From Centroberyx gerrardi (Eukaryota; Chordata; Actinopteri; Beryciformes; Berycidae), in the NCBI RefSeq assembly GCF_048128805.1, contig NC_136012.1:7044121-7108120 (forward strand): a stretch of 64,000 bases of DNA, written 5' to 3'. Position 1 is the first letter of the stretch. Every line of letters starts with the position of its first letter. Below are positions 55,501-64,000 of the stretch, in pieces. Both the position numbers and the translations under genes were made by a program. The notes under the pieces are model-generated. The model saw only the letters and a list, made by a program, of their open reading frames with translations. It made no database searches and had not been told where the DNA came from.

Positions 55501-55711
55501 ATGACTAACTAAAACTCACCATGTCAGAATCCACAAACACCACAATACACACAACTTTCCACAAATGATGTACAACTTTCATTTCTGCTTCCCCTCCCTC
55601 TTGCTCTGTGCCAGTTGGTATGGATCGGAGACCACTCCCCTCCTGTTCGCCAGCAACCCCCCAGACCAGAGCAACCAGCACCACTCCTTCTACTCCACCC
55701 CCCAGAACTGA
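52598..55711 (+). CDS. gpr137: Integral membrane protein GPR137
   Basis: Seven coding exons: 52598-52978, 53239-53288, 53432-53669, 53761-53910, 54464-54589 (or 54592), 54729-54847, 55615-55711; 386-387 residues (human GPR137 about 396-417). A proline-rich N-terminus is followed by seven hydrophobic segments. Diagnostic blocks: [98 protein letters not shown], and the tail [10 protein letters not shown]...[10 protein letters not shown], which is GPR137-type. Mammalian GPR137 proteins are lysosomal membrane proteins linked to Rag/mTORC1 signalling. Two donors 3 nt apart at exon 5 (CAAGAG^GTG^GTTAGT) leave one Val uncertain. Divergent from the PLD gene, convergent with syvn1; human GPR137 and SYVN1 are both at 11q13. 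Confidence 0.95.
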
Positions 55712-56731
55712 TCCAGACACCGAACCCTGACCAGGGTTGTGGCGAGGTCGTCTTCGATGGTGCTCATCTCCAGGACACGGCACATACAGCTACCAGCCAG
55801 CAGTACCTCGCTCTGTTGGCAGTTTATTTGCACTGAAAAACCTCAGGAAACCCCGACTTGATGCTGAATATGCACCTTCAAGTTTTTTAACTCAAAGGAG
55901 TTACCAGGACAGCAGAGAATTTATCGAAACTGAGCTGCTTCTCAGTTCAAAGGGAACAAAGTGTTGGCCGAGCTACTTGGTAGGAAGTATCCTACCAGAC
56001 ATGGATGGCCAACCAATGAGCTCAATGGTCTCCTTTAAAGGTTACCTTAAGATTTAGAGTTACAGTTTGTTTTTTCCAAGCACTTGTCCCACTATGGGTA
56101 AAAACTTTATAAAGCTGCCCTTCAGGTTCCTTCAGGTTAAAATGGCGTATTAGCTTTGTTAGCATTCCTTATTGACATCAATGAGTACACCTAACTGCAA
56201 GCTAGTTCGTGCTACCCATTGGTTCCATACATTAACAATGCTAATCTGCAGTTTCATGAAGCTGAAATGCCAGACTAAAATCCAAATTATCAAGGTATCT
56301 CTTTGACAGTTTGGCATCTACAGCAATGTTTAATGTTTCCCTGCAATATCTCATTTGACACCTTTCTGAATCATTCCACACCAGCAGGGTCTCTTTTGTC
56401 CAATCACAAATCCATGTACATATTACGATTATTTACATGGCTACAGTTTTATTGTAAACTTTTCCTTTAGGGCCAATGTGTGCTTTTGTTCACTTGTTTT
56501 AACAATTTATATTAATTCTTTGTCTCCTCTTGTATTATTGTATGTTGATGACACTTTATTTTATAACCAGGGTTTTACCTTTCATTGTAGCTAAAGATCA
56601 AGTATGTTTCCCCTTCAGGTCTTTTTGTCTGGAATGAGGCTCTTCCTCATAGCTAGTGGAACATACAGTCACTCATCTGTGGCTCTCCCTTAACAACTCA
56701 GCTGTGATATTTACTATGTAAACATCAAACC

Positions 56732-56737
56732 AATAAA
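56732..56737 (+). terminator. Polyadenylation signal, gpr137
   Basis: AATAAA about 1 kb after the gpr137 stop, followed by T/G-rich sequence (GAGCTTGTTCATCGTCTGTT). Confidence 0.6.
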
Positions 56738-57593
56738 AACATAAAAATGAGCTTGTTCATCGTCTGTTCTTACTGCGCAGTAAGCATATGTGGAAAGTGT
56801 TGTGGCTGTTTGTCATACATTGTATAGTTTAATCTCAGTCTATAATGCAATATTAGTATCTTTAGTCCTGTATTTTTAGTTCATTTTTATGACATTCTCC
56901 TGGTCTTAAAACTTCAAAACATTCTGGCCTAGAATTGCCTTCTAAATAGGAAACATTGACTAGGTCTCAGATCTAATCAATGTTTCCAAATGCAGTTTAA
57001 TTTGTAGTGCCTAGGAATATATTAGATAATAGTGTATATATCCTGAGCTCCGTAAGTATTTAGACAGACTCAGTTGTTTGGGATCTGTACTCTTCTGGCA
57101 AGAGAACCTGAATAAAATATGGATTTCAGACAGAGAAGTTATGGCATAGTTGAATATCTTGCATCTTTATCTGTTCAAATACGTTTGATGTACAAACTCA
57201 ACTACAAGAGGGATTGTAGTTCTCTTCAACTGAGCATGTGATAGGTCTGAATGTAACTGTCAAGTAAAGCAAACATTCTGCACTTCAACCAGACACTCAT
57301 ATCATTTCACATCCAAAGTAAGAACAGCTGGGAGTCAAACGGGTAGGTGCCCACTGTAAATCAAGTAATGTCTAAATAAACTGTTCTTTCTAGATTGTGA
57401 GGTTTAATATAAAAGCCCAATCTTTAATTCAGAGGCAAAACTGTAGCACTGCCACAGAAAGACTGATGAGATTTGCTCACAATGCCTGAGATGAGTTGAG
57501 CCTCATTACCAGGCAGAACACACTTCTATGGCATCCGTTAGTGAACATACACACCAATATACGTGTTGTGCCACTGCCATTTCATTCAAACAG

Positions 57594-57599
57594 TTTATT
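57594..57599 (-). terminator. Polyadenylation signal, syvn1
   Basis: TTTATT on the + strand (AATAAA on minus), about 790 nt past the syvn1 stop codon. The gpr137 and syvn1 3' ends are about 850 bp apart with nothing recognisable between. Confidence 0.5.
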
Positions 57600-58385
57600 C
57601 TGCATTATGTACAGATCATCCTATTAAAACTCTTTATACAGTATGTACAGGTCCAAATAAATCACTTTTTATGTTACAACAGCTGCAGTGGCAAAATCTC
57701 AAGAAACCACAGAGAAAAAGAAGAGTGATGAGAGGGGAGGAAAAAAAGAAGAGCAAAAGCCAACAAGTTGATCATTACACTCTGCAGCTGTAACCGGACT
57801 TCCCTTCATTTGAATTCACTGGATTTGACACGGATCTGTGCCTTCTGTAACATAGAATATAGTCTGAAGAGTGTGAGACTGACCAAGTTAACGGTGAAGG
57901 GAAGCCGACAGTCACCTGACCGCTGAATTAATCCGTGATCAAAGTGCAGGCAAGACGTTGGCGACAGTATAACTAAAAACACAAATCTAAACACTGTCCA
58001 TCTCATTGACCAAACAACTTGTATTGGAAATGGCAATTCCTCTTCCACCTGATTAAGCTTACAAACACCTGCAGTATACTTATCGCAGTAGTCATTCATT
58101 TTGTTTAAAAAACAAAAACAGCAATGAAAAAAAAAATAAAAATTCTTGCTATTGCTTTCTGACAGAACAGTCCGAAAACGGTGAGGGATCACCGCCATTA
58201 ACATCTTCTCCTGGCAAACTGAGTCCGGCTGGACGCAGTTAGGAACCTGAGCCTGCTGAAGGCCAAAGAGCCGCGGGGGGGAAGAGAGGCAAAGAAGAAC
58301 CCAAACGAAAAAACCTATCGACTGATCAGCCATCTCCATAGTTCCGTTGGTCCAGAGCGATATGTCTGAGTGGGGCGGACGCGGA

Positions 58386-61300
58386 TCAGTTGTCGGGCGG
58401 GGGCGGCGACGGCGACGACGAAGACGTCTCCAGCTTGCGGAGGCGGCGGCGCCTCAGCTCGGCGGCGTTCGGCTCTCCGTCCTCCTCCGCCCCGCCTTCT
58501 TCCACCTTCTCTTCCCTTTCCGTCTCCAGGGAGGCGGAGGTGGTGGAGTCGGCCGGCTGGGAGAAACCCGTCGCTCCGCTCGTTGTCTCGGCTGGAAAAA
58601 GAGAAGAGAGAGAGAGACAAATGATCGAATCGGGTTCCGAAATCGCCACCCGCCAAGAGCCAAATGACGGTATTTGGCAGATAAATCAATTAGCGTCACT
58701 CACCACACTGGCCAGTAACATTTTCCATTAACATCCATTACATAAGTGAGTGAGCATGTTTTCAATTAAAACTCTAAATCTGCCTTTGTCTCGTTATTGA
58801 ATGCACTGAGAATGGGTAGGGTGGCATATTTCTTGAAAAAATGTATAATTTTGGCTCATGGATCATTTTTAAAATAAATGACTTTCAGATTGACAGGGTG
58901 GATGTGAGTTGTCAGTCACGTACAGCTGTGTGCGTCCTCCTGGCTGGGGCTTTCAGCGCTACTGCCAGCCTGAGGGGAGGATTCAGAGCGGGCCGTCCCA
59001 TCGGCCTCTCCACTGCTGGCCTCGGCCCGAGGAGGACTGTGGAGGAGACAAGAGAGAACCGGGACAATGTAGAGTTTAACAGTACAGAAGTGAATGGATA
59101 CATCTAATCTAGTTTAAAGTCCTTATCCATGTCAGACTGAGTGAAATCAGGGCTTGATGCAAATACTGTCTTGTACTGAATATGCTCCGATTTAGATAAA
59201 TAATTTCTGTGCAGCTATAAAGTAAACTAGAAAGTACGTCATTGTATAAAGTAAAGAAGGCTCGGTTACGTGAGTGTGGCGACGGTGCTGAGGTAGTGGT
59301 GGATGTTGAGCATGGCAGCGTCCAGCAGGGTGTGGATGTTGTGGAGACACTGGAGCCGGGCCTCCAGGCCCCGACGGCCCTCCGCCTCCAGCTCCCTCAG
59401 CTCCTCCTCCGACAGCCTGGACAGAGACGGAGGAGGGGGAGGCATCGACGACACTGGAGGAGAGGAGAGGAGTTAACACCGATTGATCCAGGTGATAAAA
59501 GCGTAGGTTAGACCGTTACAAGACCGTTCAAACGTTGCCCATTTTATACAATTATATATGAGGTTTATTCCTCCAAATAAAACTGTATAACAAGTTATCA
59601 AGAGTGGAGATGGGAATCCTACTGATGTGAACTATCTATGGTTGTTTACAGCGACTTCTCTTGGGCTAATCCAGGGTCACTCTCAGATTTCAGTGTTGGT
59701 GAGCCTTGAGTCACAGTGAGTCACACTACATAAGTCCAACCAGACTGAGCCGACCCAATAAAAAATAAAAATAAAAATCTGTTTGGGAGTCATTGGGAGG
59801 GCAAAGTCTCCAGTCTTTAAATTTATGTTATTATTATTATTTTAGTATTTGGAAAAAGTGCTGGTGCTTACCGAATGGAGGCGGTGGCGGCATAGGCAGC
59901 CACGGTGCTGTGGGGAAGGGGGGAGGGGGGAAGGAGAAGGGGAAGGCTGGGATTGCTGCCCCTGGAGCAGCAGCTCCTGTAGCGCTGTCTGCAGCAGATG
60001 AGGTGGGCTGGCTGGCACCTGGTGGACACAGACAGATAACACTAGACTGTGAGACATCGACACCAGAGGCCTGTATCACGAAGCGAGGTGGGTTAGCGAG
60101 CTAACTTTGGGTTTAACCCTGGCTTTTCAGTCTCACGAAGGTGGTTCACTTTTAACCGGGGTAGATCACCATGGTAACTTATGCTGCACGGCTAACCTGC
60201 TCCGGAGCAGGGTAAGTTCAGGTTATCGGATCAAAACGTATGAAAGGCCCGCTTCCTGACCAATCAGCTCTCTGGAAACAGGGAGTCTCCATTCCAACAG
60301 GATCCTGATATGGACAAATATACTGCATTCAAATGAAAATCACAATAAAAAACTGAAAACTGTTAGGCTACTATTAAATTAACAGACAGTAAGAAGTGCT
60401 GTTCGCAGGGCGACATGTTTACAGACCGGTAGAATCACGTTGTTTTCCATGATAACTTATTATATCGGAGATATAGCAGATAGGCTACTTAATTGACAAT
60501 ATTATTAATGGATTAAAGTTACTGTTGCATATGAATTGCCCTGACTTTATTTAATTGGATTCCCGACAGTGTTTGCTTCAATGTAGGCGTTGCATTCATA
60601 TTCCATTACCGCAGCCCCAAAGACCATGAGGCCGACTTTATGAATAGAAAATCTTTTTACAGCCTCAATGTGTCAACAAACTATTTTATCAGTGAAAAAT
60701 ATGCCCACTGTGTCCTAATGACGGGGCAGTTCCTCCAGTAATCCTCTCTAGCCTTGGAAGCAGAAACAACTTTTACTTTTTGCGGTTATGTTTTGTAATG
60801 CTGACAGTCATTCATTATAAGTTTGTTCTTCTTGAGAGAAGAACCCAGTGTTAGTATCCATTTTTTTCCGATACCCATGTGTTGAAAATGTCAGCAGGAA
60901 ATATTAGGGCTTATATCATCCTATAATTAGGTCTATTGTCTATGGCTTTTATTGTTTGATTATTTTATTATTTTCGCCTATTTCTGTTACAGTTTTGCGC
61001 TTATATTCTATGTCCTTTTCCCTGCTGAATCATATTACTTTTGCTGTGCAACTATCTAATTTCCCCACGGGGATCAACAGTTTCATCTTATCTTATCCGA
61101 ATTGTCTGATCTGGATCTGTCCATGTTGCATGTGATTGGCTATTTGTTACAAACCCCGCCTCTTTCATGTGAACGCACTCATAGCTGGATAGGTAAATCC
61201 TGGGTTGACAGAGCCAGTTGAGAAGCAGCTACATGAGACCGGTTATCTGGGAACACCAATGTTAGGTTTAGTGAAGCCGGCTAACTCAAAGATACCCTGA

Positions 61301-61478
61301 CTTGGTTGAACTTGCTTCGTGATACAGGCCTCTGGAGTTCAGGTCTGCACCAACTCATTGCAATAGGATATGCTGAGCAGTAGGCTATGCTTTGTAGGCC
61401 TTGTTACATTCTATATGAATGTCTGAATGAATTCAATATGTATGTTTCCAGACTGTCCACATCATGTTCAAGTTAAAC

Positions 61479-61511
<33 letters not shown>

Positions 61512-63910
61512 TCTGTGTCTATCTAAGGGGGATATTTTGTTCTTTGAGTGATATGACTCATCAGTTTTCCATTTTGTTAAGGGAATAGCAATTTAAGGCC
61601 GTTTATTAATGGCTGTGGAATGCCGCAGATGTTATTTTACACTCTTGGAATCTGAAAAGTCTTGAAATCATTTTAGTCTGCACGTATGAATTTTTTTTTT
61701 TTTTTTCACCGTGGAGAATTGGGGTGACTAATTTGTTACAGGAGAGTATGAGGTTGTCCTTACTAGCTCCCTGTGCAGCCTCTGTGTTGGTCTGCGGAGC
61801 GTCAGCAGCACCAGGGGCTGCAGCCGCTGCTCCAGGAGGGGGCACTCCGGGGAAGGGACCCCAGAAGGGGAACATGCCAGGGGGAAAGCCAGGTAACATG
61901 CCCGGGGCCACTGGAGAGGACACACAACAAAATACATCCCAAGTATTCAACTCGATCTTTTATATGCTCAGCACAGAAGTGAACAACAAGATTGCTTGAT
62001 TGTACTGCAAGAAAACACTTCACTTTTAGAACCTATGACCCTATAGAACCAAGATTTTCAGACTAGCTTCTCAAAACATACTGCACATGTGCAAACGTTA
62101 AATATCAAGGTCATTACAGCAGCAGATATCTGTGGTTGACTCCTAAGTGTTTATGGACTCATGTCTGCTTACTAAAAAGGGTAAATGTTCTACCCAGGTG
62201 AAATATTGCTTTATGATTTTGCAAAGAAAAGTTTTGGTTTAGTTGTTTTCAAAGGCATTCAAAGGCTGTTCTGAGTACTATGTATATCTGAGTATATCTG
62301 AGTATATCGATCTGAGGGCGCCCACACATGATGAGCGTTCTGCACTGCATGCACCACTAGTAGCAGGAAGGCGGGCGCTGTAGAAACATTAAGTGATGCC
62401 AAATTCTATCTTCTACCTGCATAATTTACACACCTGAAAACCCATCTGATGGCTGACAAGTTGCCATGCAATACTTTTTTACTGAAATGAAGGTACAGTT
62501 CTGGAAACTCAGACACTGACAGGATGAGTTTGTCCTTCATCTTTGTACATCCACACCTACGTCACATAAAGCTGAAATCTGACTGGAAGAGCTTTGAAAG
62601 GCCGACTGCCAACTGGGTCAAGTTTAAATAATTTAAACTTTGTTCAAAGCGACTGTGGAAGTTTTGAGCGGTGCGTGACGCCGCCGTTCCCTCCACTGGA
62701 AAACAAACAGAGGTGAATTTTGGTGGTGATGGTGCTTGCTGGCCTTGACTCTCACCGTTGGCGGGCGGGGCTGCGGGGGCGTTGGCCGGGGCTGCCGGGG
62801 CAGGGGGCGGGGCCTGGGGCGGGGCTGGAGTCTGATTGGCGTTGGACGCTCGGAGGACGTCCATCCGACAGGTGGGACACGTCTGCTGCCTCTGGAACCA
62901 GGAGCGCAGGCAGCTGTGGGGAGGAAATGAACGCAACATTACTCGGTACACTGCTAGAACAAACAAATGGCAACAAATGAAGCACACCACGATACCAGAG
63001 CTCATTGTTAAATGTCGCTATTCATTTACCAAATGGACTTAACAACAGCAACAGTCAAAATAACCAAGTCTGAAATTTGAATCTGATAGTTTGTTTGCAG
63101 TGTGGAAACCTGTGGAGGCTGTGTTGAGTCAGAGCGGTGCACCACAGGACTTACCTGGAGTGGAAAATGTGATTACAGGGCAGTTTCTTGGCTCCAGTGA
63201 CCATTTCCTCGCGACAGATGATGCAGACGTTGTCAGAGGCCTGCAGATCTTCAGGAGTAGCGTCAGGGTATCTAGACAAAGCAGAAGTGAAAAGAGGAAT
63301 GAACACTGGCTATTCCACCCACAGAACGTATTAAATGTGTTTATATGTATACAGTATTCCAGATAAAATAACGCAAATCACAGCTAGAGTCTTACTCGGG
63401 ATTATCTCATTATATGTGTTGTTATAGCCTGCTTACAGAATATTGTAAATATTGTTGTAGCTTATAGACGAAGAAAACAAATATTACCAAAGATAAGGTT
63501 TATACATGCTTCAGTAATCCAGTTAATATTGGTACATGTCAAGAAACTTACATGAGTTTCTTATAACCCGAATAGGAGCTTATCCGGGTTATTGTGTGAT
63601 TTACATAAAACAACTCAAAAACAGTAATACATAAATATTAATAATAGTAATAAAACTGAACAGTAAAGGGACATTAGTTTGCATGTAAGGCACACTCTTT
63701 GACATGAAATGAGAATTAAAATCCCAGTAGTGGGCGTCTGTCTAACCAAATATTGAATATATCAATAAAGGGAAAAAAGTCATGGGAAAAAATAGCTTAA
63801 CAATTACAAAACATTGCAATCAGGAAATGCGTAATATCACTCACAGTGTATTCATGTTGCGGATGGCCCTTCGGGACATTATAGCATCTGTTACAGCTTT
63901 CTTGAACTGC
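58386..63910 (-). CDS. syvn1: E3 ubiquitin-protein ligase synoviolin / HRD1, 5'-partial
   Basis: Eight in-phase exons on the minus strand: 63910-63845, 63271-63155, 62913-62756, 61910-61764, 60018-59872, 59453-59270, 59036-58924, 58591-58386 (stop). They carry the end of the membrane region (QFKKAVTDAIMSRRAIRNMN), the RING-H2 (CIIC...CNHIFH..CLRSWFQRQQTCPTC), a proline/alanine-rich cytosolic tail with FPPGMFPFWGPFPGVPPP, an IHTLLDAAMLNIHHYLSTVA helix and the C-terminal AAELRRRRLRKLE motif conserved in SYVN1. SYVN1 is the ER-membrane ligase of ERAD, working with SEL1L. The N-terminal exons for the transmembrane segments are beyond the window. In exon 59036-58924 the donor is T^GTACGT; GTGACT four bases on would put the last exon in the wrong frame. 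The large intron 61763-60019 contains a DNA transposon. Confidence 0.95.
60063..61335. mobile_element. Non-autonomous DNA transposon with 22-bp perfect terminal inverted repeats
   Basis: Left end CCAGAGGCCTGTATCACGAA then GC; the right end (61314-61335) is its exact reverse complement. Subterminal sequence is also partly inverted (GTTAGCGAGCTAAC / GCCGGCTAACTC). It is 1.27 kb, has no ORF of note and sits in a syvn1 intron. The GGCCTGTATCACGAAGC end resembles PIF/Harbinger-like fish elements, but no clean 3-bp target duplication is visible. An ATTTCCCCACGGGGATCAAC repeat tail is embedded at 61058-61080. Confidence 0.8.
61481..61510. repeat. (GT)n microsatellite
   Basis: About 14 GT units in the syvn1 intron, just downstream of the DNA transposon. 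A 17-nt T run follows at 61690-61706. Confidence 0.85.
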
Positions 63911-64000
63911 CTGAAAGGAAAAGGACCCAATACAACACTCAAAACAGGTTTTAAATATGACTTGTAAACATCTAGTGATTTCATTTCAAACTAGCATCAC

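Noticed and set aside
58315-58689. 124-codon minus-strand ORF over the last syvn1 exon (Arg/Gly-rich frame)
   Set aside because: It is an alternative frame over the GC-rich exon; the conserved SYVN1 C-terminus uses another frame. Kept only as a splice-variant possibility.

Overview
The window is vertebrate nuclear DNA, almost certainly from a ray-finned (teleost) fish and probably a percomorph. Genes are split into short exons with GT-AG introns, long AC/GT and AATG/GATA/AATAG microsatellites are frequent, and the non-coding DNA carries small DNA transposons and a decayed LINE. I rebuilt seven protein genes by joining exons whose reading phases agree from exon to exon. There is no bacterial, viral or organellar gene content.

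Layout from left to right. (1) About 134-10100, minus strand: a LON-domain/two-RING gene of the LONRF family, closest to LONRF3; its last exon lies beyond the left edge. (2) 10101-15862: intergenic DNA with repeats. (3) 15863-21593, minus: commd5, complete in seven exons. (4) About 21750-35420, plus: fam199x, head-to-head with commd5 across a promoter of under 200 bp, with an antisense L1-type LINE fragment in one intron and a 3.6 kb 3' UTR. (5) 36240-39400: a repeat block in which a ~40-bp minisatellite flanks a ~2 kb element ending in a 16-copy array of near-perfect hairpins. (6) 39583-41112, plus: smim19. (7) 43197-51495, minus: a PLD3/PLD4-like phospholipase D family gene with a very long acidic N-terminal region. 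(8) 51830-56760, plus: gpr137, divergent from the PLD gene. (9) 57590-64000, minus: syvn1 (HRD1); the exons for its membrane region lie beyond the right edge.

Functional context is mixed. SYVN1 is the ERAD ubiquitin ligase. The LONRF protein is also a RING-type E3 candidate. GPR137 and the PLD3/4 family are lysosome-associated in mammals. COMMD5 belongs to the Commander/CUL-regulating COMMD family. FAM199X and SMIM19 are poorly characterised conserved proteins. There is no operon logic; the structure worth noting is two divergent gene pairs sharing promoters and two convergent pairs (smim19/PLD and gpr137/syvn1).

The items most worth a second look are the 16-copy hairpin array and its parent element (36556-38562), decayed echoes of the second RING exon inside the LONRF intron (2521-3002), the ~414-residue N-terminal extension on the PLD gene with two possible first exons, a palindromic CLEAR-type E-box upstream of the LONRF gene, a GC-AG intron in commd5, uORFs ahead of fam199x and gpr137, and an unassigned antisense ORF in a fam199x intron (26509-26918).
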